Source: Blastocystis sp. Blastoise | Taxonomy: Eukaryota; Sar; Bigyra; Opalinata; Blastocystidae | Length of the DNA: 64,000 bases | Direction of reading: 5' to 3' | Assembly (NCBI GenBank): GCA_039096225.1 | Contig: JBBPEB010000013.1 | Span: 1,287,501-1,351,500, forward strand | In this document: positions 14,201 through 24,955 of the stretch, in pieces | How positions within the stretch are numbered: the stretch's first letter is position 1 | How the letters are laid out: every line of letters begins with the position of its first letter | Notes under the pieces: generated by a model | What the model saw: only the letters and a program-made list of their open reading frames with translations | Database searches by the model: none | Told to the model about the DNA's origin: nothing | Translations under genes and position numbers: made by a program

Positions 14201-14604
14201 ATTCTGATACTTATTTCTGTAAACAACATCAATTAAAATATACTTCAATTCCTGTAAGATCTTTTGAAACTTCGAATACTAATATATTCATACTTGGAAT
14301 AACTATCGATAAGATTGAAAATCATTGGATTGATCCTGATACTATTGCTATTATATATAAATCTATTATTGCTTCTATTGATCTTCCTCTAAAACAATTG
14401 CAATTAGTAGATACTACTTCAAACACATTAAGTAAATTAATTAGTTTCTCCTTCTATGTTGCTTTCCCTGAACAAATTGAGATTAATTCTGATAGCTTAA
14501 AAACTCATATAAATACTTCATTATTAAAAGAACAAATCAAAACTATTCTTACATTTGAAAATTCTGAAATGATGACTCAACTGAATCACTTTGAAAGTAT
14601 ATAA
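8272..14604 (+). CDS. Large secreted Cys-rich modular protein (Ig-like and sushi/EGF-like modules)
   Basis: Nine exons can be traced: 8272-8317, 8382-8598, 8641-8756, 8799-9057, 9228-9290, 9330-9469, 9511-13692, 13746-13921, 13975-14604. Together they give 1,942 residues in one frame. Exon 1 supplies a signal peptide (MNNFMKIFIFIISVIIAGSC); no membrane segment is seen at the C-terminus, so the protein is probably secreted or wall-associated. The middle carries at least two putative Ig-like (He_PIG type) domains, marked by LPTGLTLSSNCILSGTP and LPEGIMIDSETQKLYGTP. From about residue 1280 there are repeated Cys modules of the form C-x-A-D-x-x-W ... C-P-x-G-Y-x-G ... R-Y-C ... W-E ... C, alternating with EGF-like CTG...ECVEC...CTPC units. 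The last 200 residues form another globular part. Adhesion or surface recognition is likely from the architecture; the ligand is unknown. Trp is TGG throughout. The start rests on the signal peptide and on splicing phase. Confidence 0.8.
9073..9224 (+). repeat. 15-bp minisatellite inside an intron
   Basis: Intron 4 of the secreted-protein gene (9058-9227, 170 nt) is far longer than its neighbours because it holds about six copies of a 15-mer (CTATTTTTTATATAT) followed by about four of a variant (CTATTTTATTTATAT). The pattern indicates expansion by slippage or unequal exchange without touching the splice sites. Confidence 0.85.
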
Positions 14605-15340
14605 TGAATTATTAATCCCTCTATTATTATTAGATATATTATACTTATTTAATAATAATATATAACTATTTATTTTTATATATCTTTGATAGTATTTTTT
14701 TTTTTGCATTATATATTTACTTAATATATCAATATATTTTTCTTAATTGTTTATATATTTATATTATTATTAATTTTTTTTCACTCTATTATATTATTTT
14801 TATTGTTATTGATATACATTTTATTATACAATAACTATGTTACTTTAATGGTTATAATTAATAATTATATTATAATTGAATCTGTTTTTAAATATCATTG
14901 TGAACTGTTTATAACAATTTCTTTATATATATAATTATTGACTATATGTGGCTATATTTATTATTATGCTTTTTCTCATGTATTTATTTTTTATTTCATA
15001 TTTTTTGTAAATTCTTATTCTTATTCCTCTTCTTGTTATTATTATTATTTACATGAATATACATAATACTATTATATATTTTTTGCTACTATTATTATTC
15101 TTAAATACCTATATCTCATTCATGAAATATATGATATTTATATAATTGATACATATAATGATTATCAAGTACCGAAATCATTCTTTCTTGTTATTTTTCT
15201 ATTACTATTACTATTAATATTAATATTAAATTATTCAAAATATTTGTTTTGTTAGTTATTATTCATTAACAAGAATTACTGTAATGATGGAATTTAACAA
15301 TAGATTTCGTTTATGTAAGGACAAATATTGTATTCGTTAT
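14605..15340. other. AT-rich intergenic stretch
   Basis: This follows the secreted-protein gene. It has T-rich runs right after the stop codon, which may include the 3' processing region, and then low-complexity AT. I find no coding pattern or RNA gene here. Confidence 0.5.
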
Positions 15341-15417
15341 CAGTGTCTTCCCTGTCACTGGACGGAATTGCCATGTGGCAATTGTCACAATATTTTCTGA
15401 CAAAAAAGTGACAATTG
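15341..15417. other. Cluster of three inverted repeats
   Basis: Three potential stem-loops lie head to tail within 77 bp: CAGTG...CACTG (15341-15360), AATTGCCA-TG-TGGCAATT (15366-15383, perfect 8 bp), and CAATTGTCAC...GTGACAATTG (15379-15388 with 15408-15417, perfect 10 bp). The last two share bases, so they would be alternative structures. The local GC content is clearly above the flanks. It could be a structured RNA, a regulatory region, or the end of a decayed transposable element. Confidence 0.55.
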
Positions 15418-15599
15418 CTTATAACTTTTTTGTTTTTCATTTTGAAAATAGTAAAAAACGATTAAAAGAATCTTTCATGAAAAAAATTAGAAAATGACGA
15501 AGTTTAGCATTTTTTTTTCATGATTTGATTACTCAGTCCTTTTCAGATCAATTTCATCTAAGAATACAAAAAAATATTCAACTATGAAATACACACTCT

Positions 15600-15845
15600 A
15601 TGAAATTTATTGTGGATTATAATATCGATACTAGTTTATCTCCTATTCCTCGTCACATTTCAGACACAGTTATACAATATTATAGTGAGCATAATGGTGA
15701 TTCTCTCTTTCATGTTATCAAAATTAAGTGTTATAACTCCTTCATATATTTCCTATTATTCTGATAAGTCTATAGAAATAAAATAATTTCATATCCAGCT
15801 CAAATATTTCTTTTTGGTGTAATTCTCTTGAGATATCTTCATTAA
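15600..15845 (+). CDS. Small hypothetical protein, two exons
   Basis: ATG at 15600 opens a frame with ordinary amino-acid usage (MKFIVDYNIDTSLSPIPRHI and onward), unlike the Ile/Tyr/Phe noise around it. A 48-nt GT-AG intron (15728-15775) joins it to a second exon, giving 65 residues that end in a hydrophobic segment (IFLFGVILLRYLH). No family is recognised. It could be a real small gene, the first exons of a longer one, or a relic. It lies 180 bp downstream of the hairpin cluster. Confidence 0.3.
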
Positions 15846-17727
15846 TCTATTTCTATATTCTCGGTGGTTGTTTCTTAATATAAATAGAATTCAATATTCA
15901 AAAATATTCATTATAAAAAGAAAAATATATAGAATGTGATAGAGAATCACCTTAAAAATATCTAGTTTCTCTTCTAACTATTAAAAAAGTTAAATAACTT
16001 GATAAATTAAGCTATTATTCAATTATTACCAAAATATATGTTGTATTAGGCATTAAGAACGAATAAATAAAAATATTTCTTTTAATAATATAGTTTAAAT
16101 ACATTTAGCATTGCCTATTAATTAAATAGTATCAAAATATCTATAATAAATTTTTGTGATTAATAAAAGTATTGATATTATTGTTGTTATTGCACTAGCA
16201 TTTATGTATGTATCAAATAAAAGTCACTGTCTTATTATAATTAAATTTTAATAATTTTTAACATTTATACTATAAATAGGTTAATTTATACGTATATTTT
16301 ATTTATATTAAAATATTTATATATTTATATCTTATTTATAGATTCATTATATAACGATATACAGTATAATTATATCAATAAATCATATTTATGTTAATAA
16401 TGTCTTTTTCGATATCTTTTTTCATTTATACAACATTTTTTCTAAACCTGATAATTTAAAAAGTTACATTAAAACAATGTCAACTTGGGTTTTAATATTA
16501 TTATATGTATTCAAAGACCACAATACTATAAAATATAATAATTTGTTATTTCTAGATTATTATGATTAAAAATATATGTTTATCGAAAACAAATAATTTT
16601 ATTTATTATGCTATGTTTTCAATTACACTCAAGTACATAAACATGATATATACAGGATAGTTTTACTAACTATATGTATAAATAATATATCAGATATTAT
16701 TGCCACATAATTTATTTTAACATTTTTATTCAAGTAATTATAGATAGAAAGAAATTATTAATTTGGTTTTTATCTATTACTTGTCCATATATTTACGCTA
16801 ATAATTATTTTTATTATCTATATAAAGACAGGTAATAATGTGAATATTGCATGAAAAATTGTAATAAGAAATAATTCACTATTTCAAACTGTATTTTTAA
16901 ATATGTAAACTAATAAGAAAAATGATATATATATCGGAAAAAGTATTTGTTGATATATTTTCATTTTTCCTTTCATTAATATCTTGACAACATAAACAAT
17001 AATTCTAATATATATATGTAACACATATTTTATTATCATCTCCTTATGGATCTATAAAACTGTGTCAAAATAGTTGAATGCTATCAATTGCAAGTGAAGT
17101 ATTACATAGATAATACTTTTATAAGTGATCTAATAAAACTATTTTGTTTTCTTATTAATGGTATTTTATAATAAATTCTTTTTAATTATTATGTATATTT
17201 ATTTATGTATCTATTAAATATTTTATATCCTATTATTACAAAAATTACTTGTTTATTTATTTGTTTTGAAAAAGTGGAATAAAAAGATTATAGGTAAACA
17301 TTTTAGTGTTATATTGTAATAATATTATTTCATAATATTTCAAGTGTAATGTATCTTATTTATTAACAAAATTATAAACTTTTAAAAACATTATAGGGTA
17401 TATATAAATGATTTACTAAAATAAAAATATTATTAAAAAATAAATTAATTAGATAAATTAAAATTATTTATAAGTAAAATTTCAAGAAGAATATATATAA
17501 TAAAATATTTAACAGAAATATAAAAAATAGATAAAATTAATATTTATAATAAAATTTATAATAAATATGTAAATAATAGCGTTTTCTCTCGCTTATAGAA
17601 TAATTACAATAACAATAAATGATAACTATTTTGAGTAATTCTTAATCTGATTAAACATTAAGAAATTAAATCATTCTAATTCGGAATATCATAAAACAGA
17701 AATAATGGTATTATAGAAATATTATAT
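15846..17727. other. Long AT-rich intergenic stretch
   Basis: Nearly 1.9 kb without any supported gene. Composition is uniformly AT-rich with scattered short TA runs and frequent stops in all frames. I see nothing in it beyond composition. Confidence 0.5.
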
Positions 17728-18755
17728 TTAGACACCAGTATATACTTCAAAATCAATTAAACCAAATATATTTTCTTCATCAGGTTTATCAGTATCAATA
17801 AAGAAACCATTTCCTAATTTAGGATAAGGAGATATATATACTGGATTATTTTCTTCACATAAAAAATCTATTTTACCATTTATAAATCGATCTTTTTCAA
17901 TTTGAGAATGTAAATATATACCACAACAAAATGTGAGTTCAAATAATGAATCATTACTAATTAATGCACTATTTGTATATTTACAATTAATATTTAATTT
18001 AGTATAATTATATCCATATGGATTGGTTAATGAAAATAAAAAGGCTTTTGAATCTGATCTAAATCCTGTACCCTCTATATATTATATATAAATATGTATT
18101 AATTTAGTCAATATATACTTCTAAGTGGATCTGTTTTATTTATATGATTCTTTCCCCAACCAACACTAGTATATCCTCCAAAAACATACGATTGACCATC
18201 TTTTCATTTTCCTTGTATAATTACTAAGGATTCTTTATCATCACATTTGTCATGCCATTTCTTTACACTTCTATTTTCATCAGAACATCTATATATAATA
18301 ATAAAGCAATAATATTATAATATACCTATATAATAATTCCCATTCTTTATTCTTATCAAACCATTTACTTAATTGTATACTCATTTCTTCATTAATAAGA
18401 ATTGAATTTGGTAAATATAAATCATGATTTGGTATTAATTCATATACTTCATAATCATTAACAATAAAAAAATTTTTTCTTCTGGTCCAGCAGTGTTCAC
18501 AAATAATGATCGGAATTGAGGAGTAAGACTATGAGAATATACACTAGTTTTACCATTAACATAACTATTATTATTATTATGACAATCATCAGAAATACAT
18601 ATATCTAGAAAACAAGGGCCAATATTCTTATCACAATATAATGCATTAGGTGGTTTTATAACATCATATTTAGTAGGAGGAATATCATGTTCATTACTTA
18701 ATGCAAATAAGAAAGATCCACTATCATATTTATGATCTATATAGTATTATACTAT

Positions 18756-18802
<47 letters not shown>

Positions 18803-18952
18803 TTTCACTTCTAGATTCCCAATATTGAGTAGTATATCCTCCAAATATATTAATCTTATTATCATGACCTATGTGTTTAATAATAGTTACAGTAGGACAT
18901 TTATTATCACAATATTTATGGAATTCACTTGCTTTATAGTCATGTTCACTTG

Positions 18953-18994
<42 letters not shown>

Positions 18995-19038
18995 CATACC
19001 TAAATAATAATAAGAGGCATTGTTAGAAATACCCAAAA
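17728..19038 (-). pseudogene. Tandem two-TLDc-domain gene, broken
   Basis: On the minus strand, four AT-rich introns separate exons that encode two consecutive TLDc domains. The first has SEHDYKASEFHKYCDNK, then GHDNKINIFGGYTTQYW, then SNEHDIPPTKYD. The second has ELLYRCSDENRSVKKWHDKC, YVFGGYTSVGWGKNH, and ends IFGLIDFEVYTGV at 17728. Three lesions are visible: the 5' end runs into a repeat at 19020-19165 instead of the N-terminal part; a homopolymer junction (A7/T6, 18466-18478) puts the two halves of the first domain in different frames; and an in-frame TGA sits at 18204-18206 in the second domain. An N-terminal BTB block like that of the 37-kb gene is absent. It was probably once a longer multi-TLDc protein. 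A sequencing error could explain the homopolymer break, but not all three. Confidence 0.7.
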
Positions 19039-19165
19039 AAACCATAATTATTTTAACCTGCCCAAAAAAAAATCGAATTGTTAGAAATACCCAAAATCTT
19101 TCAAAATTTTTGTTAAAATACCCAAAATTTTTACAAAATTGGTAGAAATACCCAACTGTTTATTT
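19020..19165 (+). repeat. Degenerate ~30-bp tandem repeat with GAAATACCCAA core
   Basis: Five related units start near 19020, 19051, 19079, 19111 and 19139, each around 28-32 bp with a core like GTTAGAAATACCCAAAA. The array abuts and replaces the 5' part of the TLDc pseudogene. The same core occurs inverted at about 34593-34612. The best unit (TTGGTA-GAAA-TACCCAA) can fold into a short hairpin with a GAAA loop. Confidence 0.6.
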
Positions 19166-20456
19166 TAGAATCTAAACGATTGGTGGCTTGAAAACACAAA
19201 TTCTTCATAGCCAATTAAAATTCTTTTTATTTCTTTTGTCATTATTAGAAAAAAATATACTCAAGAATATATTTTTATTTTCTTTATAAAGCTTACATAA
19301 AATTTTTGTAGTAATTAAAACATAAGAAATATTTTAATAGATTATTATAATAATTTAGAAAAGTAGTTATTTAATTTAAGAGAAGCATTTTTATTTACAA
19401 ATTAAATATAATTATCTCAAATTTTTGGATTAAGGATAGTATAAATACTGCAGACACTTATATCGACTGATTAGTGTCATTTATAGTGTAATAATATATT
19501 GTATTGCTCTCGAATAAAGCTTTTAAAAACTACAACGTAAGTTCTCATGATTTTTCATTAATTAATCACTATAAAAATGAAATTTGTTGTCCAGAATCAC
19601 AAAAATATACTTTATTTTAATTTTGACATATTTAGACAATTAAAGCTTTAATTACTGCATATTTAACAACAAAGATATCTGTAAATCAATATTAGATTCA
19701 TGTAGACTATTTTTATGTTATAATTTGGTAACTGATTCAGTTCAGCCACAACCAGAAGTTGAAATATGTTTTGGTTTGATTAAGGTGAACTATCATAAGT
19801 TTAAAGATAGTGAATAAATAACAAAATTTGAGACTGTAAAAACATATGGAGTCAAAATTATGTATGTAAAAAGTTTCAACTAGAAAATGTAGTTTTACTA
19901 TATATGTAAAAGCTAGGGTATCGAATAAAAAAACAAAAAACCCCAAAAAAGAAGACTTGCTTACAGATGTTACATTTCAAATTACCCGTTTATGTTCCAT
20001 TTCCAAGGTGATGATGTTTCTGGATGGGTAGTCAAAAGATATTGTTGTCACGACTCTTCTGAGCAAACTTAAATAAATAAATTATATTCTTATATTAACA
20101 TATTTATAGAAATGCAATCGTTTGTATATATTATATATCAAATGAAACAAAAAGCAAAAAATAGATTATAAGTTGTTAAAAAAAGTGTTAAAAATAAATT
20201 AAATGATTTAAAAGATAATACTAAACAATATATAGTGCTAAAAGAAAGAATAAAAGAAAACAAATTAGACATATCATATGAACTATTAATATTTTTAATC
20301 AAGAATATATATATATATTACATGATTCTACATAAATATATTAATATATTAGATTTTCTATTTTATACACAATATTTAATATATATAAATTTATATATAT
20401 ATGTATACATGTATACTATTCAATACATATGTATATCTATTCTATATACATATACA

Positions 20457-20459
<3 letters not shown>
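19166..20459. other. Intergenic stretch with one possible exon relic
   Basis: Mostly AT-rich non-coding. A plus-strand frame of about 40 codons rich in Lys, Asn and Glu (about 20177-20305, containing VLKERIKENKLDISYELL) looks more coding-like than its surroundings but lacks a start, and it runs into TA repeats. Nothing else is supported. Confidence 0.4.

Positions 20460-20522
<63 letters not shown>
20460..20522. repeat. (TA)n microsatellite, about 31 units
   Basis: An uninterrupted TA run. The flanks on both sides are also rich in interrupted TA/CATA motifs. Confidence 0.95.
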
Positions 20523-20525
<3 letters not shown>

Positions 20526-21295
20526 CATTCTATACATATGCTTATTTATATCTATATATAGAATTCTAATATATCCGATTAAGTATATATATATGTTCAA
20601 TATATATATAATATATGTTTTTCTATATATGTTATTCTTCATACTAATAAAAGTAACATATATACACAATTCTATTTATTGTTTTATATATCAATATATA
20701 TATAATTCAATATATCAAATATTGTGTATAGCGTTTTAAAAAATGAGAATTCAACTTCAATTGAATGAAAAAAACGATTCTTAGAATAATAGGAATAGGA
20801 AAATTATAATAAGAAGTGGTAGTAATATACGTAGATGAAGAATGATAATAGAAGTTGATAAAAAAGTAGCATCACAAGTAAAATGAGAAAGAGAAAAAGT
20901 AGAAGTAGAAGGACAAGGAGATATAGAAGGACAAGGACAAGGACAAGGACAAGGACAAGAATAAGACGAGTGAGAAGGAGAAGGAGAAGGACAAGGAGAA
21001 GAAGAAGAAGAGGAAGAAGAAGAAGAATAAGACGAGGGACAAGGACAAGGACAAGGACAAGAAGAAGAAGAATGACAAGGATAAGGACAAGAAGAAGGAC
21101 AAGAAGAAGGACAAGGACAAGGACAAGGACAAGGACAATGAAAATGGCAAGAATAAGAATAAAAAGGATAAGGATAAGGACAAGGACAAGGACAAAAAGA
21201 AGAAAGACAGGAGAAGAAGAAGGAGAAGAAGAAGAACAAGGAGAAGGAGAAATATAAGGATAAGAACATGAAAGAGAAAGATAAGCACGAGAAGA

Positions 21296-21700
21296 AGAAG
21301 AAAAAGAAGAAAGAGAAGAAAATAAGAATAAACCAAGAATAAGCATAATAAGAAAAACATCAGTAGAAGGTAGGAATAAGTAGAATGAGAATGATTAGAA
21401 GTAGAAGTATAAGGATAATATAAGAAAAAACAGACGGAGAAGGGAAAATATGTGGATGTAGAAGAAGAAAATGAGAATAAAAGTGGAAGAAGAAGAGAAT
21501 AAAAAGATAATAGGAAGGAGAAGGATAATAAGAGAATAAGAATGGCAAAGTGAAGGAGGGAAAAAAGAAAGAGAAGAAGAAAAATTATAAGAAGAAGACA
21601 AGAAGGAAAAAGAGAATAGAAGGAGAGGAACAAAATATGAATAAGAAGGAGAATAGGAAGGAGAAGGATAAGAAGGGGAAGAGGAAAAGAATGATAAAGA
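21296..21700 (+). repeat. Duplicated unit in the purine satellite, copy 1
   Basis: A unit that begins near the AAATAAGAATAAACCAAG segment and contains AGAAAAACATCAGTAGAAG at about 21351 recurs 1,448 bp downstream. The match runs through less repetitive landmarks (ATCAGTAGAAG, GACGGAGAAGGG, ATATGTGG) and continues to the ATAGAAGGAGAGGA...CAA segment near 21613. It is therefore a true duplication rather than chance similarity of simple repeats. Confidence 0.8.
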
Positions 21701-22739
21701 GAAGGAGGAGAAGGAAGAAAGAACAAGAAAAAGACGAATGGAAAAAGGAAAGAGAAGAGAAGAATAACAAAGAGAAAGAGAAGTAGAAGTAGAAGTAGAA
21801 GAGGGAGAAGAAGGAGAAGTAGAAGAGGGAGGAGAAGGAGAAGGAGAAGGAGAAGGAAAAAGAAAAAGAAAAGGAAAAGGAGAAGGAGAATAAGAAGGAG
21901 AAGGAGAAGGAGAATGACAAGAATAAGAAGGAGAAGGAGAATGAAAAGGAGAAGGAGAAGGAAAAGGAGAAGGAAAAGGAGAAGGAGAATGACAAGAATA
22001 ATAAGGAAACGGAGAATGAGAAAGAAAAAAAGAAAGAGAAAGAGAAAGAGAAGGAGAAGGAGAAGGAGAAGGAAAAAGAAAAAGAAAAGGAAAAGGAGGA
22101 TAAGTAGAAGGAGAATGACAAAGACAAGGAGAATGAAAAGGAGAAGGAGAAGAAGGAGAAGGATAATAAGAAGAAGAAGAAGGAGAAGGAGAAGGAGAAT
22201 GACAAAGACAAGGAGAATGAAAAGGAGAAGAAGAAGAAGGAGAAGGATAATAATAATAAGAAGAAGGAGAAGGAGAAGGAGAACAAAAGGAAGAAGTAGA
22301 AGTAGAAGTAGAAGTAGAAGTATAAGGACAAGAATAAGAATGACAAGGACAAGGACAAAGACAAGAAGAAGAAGAATGACAAGGAGAAGGACAAGAATAA
22401 GAATAAAAATAAGAAGGATAAGAAGAGAAGGATTAGGACAAGAATAAGAATGATAAGGACAAGGACAAGAAGAAGAATGACAAGGACAAGGACAAAAAGA
22501 AAGACAAGGATAAGAAGAAGACGAAGGACAAGATGAAGGGCAAGAAGAAGAGCAAGAGGAAGAAGAAGAAAGAGAAGTAGAAGGACAATGACAATGACAA
22601 TGACAATGGCAAGGACAAGGACAAGAAGAAGAAGTAAAATAAGAAGAATAAGAAGAATAATAATAAGAAGAAGAAGAAGAAGAAGTAGAAGGAGAAGGAG
22701 CAGGACAAGATAATGGACAAGAAAAAGAAGAAGAAAAAG

Positions 22740-23040
22740 AAGAAAAAGAAAAAGAAGAAAGAGAAGAAAATAAAAATAAACCAAGAATAAACATAATAAG
22801 AAAAACATCAGTAGAAGATAAGAATAAGTAGAATGAGAATGATTAGAAGTAGAAGTAGAAGTATAAGGATAATATAAGAAAAAGAAGACGGAGAAGGGAT
22901 AATATGTGGGTATAGAAGAAGAAATATGAGAATAAAAGTGGAAAAAGAAGAGACTCAAAAGAGAATAGAAGGAGAGGAGCAACATATGAATAAGAAGGAG
23001 AATAGGAAAGAGAAAGAGAAGAAAGAGAAGAAGAAGAAGA
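22740..23040 (+). repeat. Duplicated unit in the purine satellite, copy 2
   Basis: This is the counterpart of the unit at 21296, with AAAAACATCAGTAGAAG at about 22801 and ATATGTGGGTATAGAAG near 22900. The ATAGAAGGAGAGGAGCAA landmark follows near 22970, and a further diverged copy of that landmark appears near 23257. The satellite therefore grew by duplication of units above 1 kb as well as by slippage. Confidence 0.8.
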
Positions 23041-24799
23041 AGAAGGATAAGAAGATAAGAATGACTAAGAGAATGAGGAGAGGAAAGAGAAGAACGAGAA
23101 AAAATGAAGGAAAAAAAAAAAGAGAAGAAGAAGAAGGAAAAGTGAAATTATAAAGCGAAGAAGAAACAGAAATAGAAAGAAAATGATAAGAAGAATGAGA
23201 AGAAGAAGAAGAAGAAGACAGAGAAGAATATATGGAGCAGGAAGAGAATAAAAAGAGGGAGAAGGAGAGGAGCAAAGTATAAATAAGAAGGATAATAGGA
23301 AAGATAAGAAAGATAAGAAGGATAAGAAGGACAAGAAGGACAAGAAGGACAAGAAGGAGGAGAAGAAGAAGAAAAATTATAGGAAGAAGGATAAGAAGGA
23401 AAAAAAAAAGTAGGTTTTAAAAGAGGAAAGAGAAAGAGAAGGACAAGAAGGAAAAAAAGAGGAGAAGAAGAAAAATTATAAGAAGAAGGATAAGAAGGAC
23501 AAAGAGGATGAGGAGAAGAAAGAGAATAAAGAGAAGAAAGAGAAGAAAGAGAATAAAAAGAAGAAAGAGAATAAAGAGAAAGAAAAGAAACAGACGAAGG
23601 AGAAGGATAAGAAGAAGGATAAGAAGAAGGACAAGAAGAAGGATAAGAAGAAAGACAAGAAGAAGAAGAAGAAGAAGAAGAAGAAGAAGAAGGACAAGAA
23701 GAAGAGGAAGGAATGCCAAGAAGAAGAAGAGCAAGAACAAGAAGAAGAAGAAGAAGAAGAAGGATAAGAAAGAGAAGAAGGACAAGAGGAAGGATAAAGA
23801 AAAGTAAAAGTATAAATAGAAGGAGAATATAGAAAAGGAGATAGAGATGAAGACAAAAAAGTAGACGTAGAAGGAGAAAAATAAATAAATAAAAATATAG
23901 TAGTAGAAACAGAAGTATAAATAGAAGTATTAGGAATAAGAAAATGAGAATCATTAGAAGAAGAAAAATGAGAAGAAGAATGAGAAGAAGAATAAAAATA
24001 AGAATAAGAATAAGAAAAAGTGAAAAAGAAGAAGAAGAATGAGAAATTGAATATAGAAAAAAGAAGAAGAAGAAGAAAGAGAAAGAGAAAGATAATAGCA
24101 AGGAGAAGTATAAGTACAAGAAGACTGAGAAGAATAAAAAGTAGTAGAAGCAAAAGCACGAGTACGAGTAGGAGTAAAAGCAGAACTACAAGTAGATATA
24201 TAAGCAGAAATATAAGTAGAATAATAAGAAGTATTATCAGTAGTAGTGTAGCTGTAGAAATAGAAGAAAAAATAAAAGAGTAGTAGTAGTAGAAGAAATA
24301 TAAGTAGAAGTACAAGTAGGAATAGAAGAATGAAAAAAGGAAAGAAGGAAAGAAGGAAGAAGCTAAAGGAGAAGAATTGAAAGGAGAATAAGGAAAAAAA
24401 AAAGGAACAAAATGGAATGGAAATGATAACGAGGGAAAAAAAAAGAAAAGAAGAAGAAGAAAAAAAAAATAAGAAGATGTAGAAGGATAATAAAAGAAGA
24501 AACAACAATAATAATGAGAACAAGAAGTAAATCTATAATGAGAGGAGAAGTGGAAAGGAAGTATAGTAGAGAAGAAGAATAATGAAAAGTAAAATAAGAT
24601 GTAAAGGTGAAAGAAGCATAAGAAGAAGTAAAGTAGAAGAAAAAGAAGAATCATGAAAGGATAAGAAGAATGAAGAATAATGAAAAGGATAAGGATAAGA
24701 AGTATAATGAGAAGGACGAAGAAGTAATAGTAGAATTTGTGAAGAGGTAATAGTAAAGAAAAGAAAAGTTTATATCTATACATAAAAGAAGAAAAACTA

Positions 24800-24955
24800 G
24801 AGTAAGATGTACAGTAGAATTAAGAATGAAGAATTAACAATAAAGAATGAAGAATTAAGATTAAGAATTAAGAATTAAGAATGAAGAATTAAGACTAAGA
24901 ATTAAGAATGAAGAATGAAGAATGAAGAATGAAGAATGAAGAATTAATACCAATA
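24800..24955 (+). repeat. Short-unit repeat AAGAATGAAGAATTAAG
   Basis: Multiple imperfect copies of AAGAAT, GAAGAAT and TTAAGAATTAAG form a minisatellite that closes the right edge of the purine-rich region. Confidence 0.85.

Larger units (their letters stand above)
20830..24790 (+). repeat. 4-kb purine-only satellite (GAA/GGAGAA/GGACAA families)
   Basis: For about 4 kb the plus strand is almost free of T and has little C. It consists of interleaved short repeats: GAAGAA, GGAGAA, GGACAA, AAAGAG and GTAGAA. All six frames are open for long distances, giving Lys/Arg/Glu proteins on the plus strand and Ser/Leu/Phe proteins on the minus strand. That is a property of the composition, not proof of coding. 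Some minus-strand frames start with a signal-peptide-like hydrophobic stretch, but so would any pyrimidine-rich frame. The stretch should be able to form intramolecular triplexes (H-DNA). No gene is assigned. Confidence 0.9.

Noticed and set aside
20781-24783. Long open frames on both strands in the purine satellite, some starting with signal-peptide-like stretches
   Set aside because: Every frame is open because stops are nearly impossible in T-free DNA; residues follow the simple repeats and the hydrophobic starts follow from pyrimidine content.
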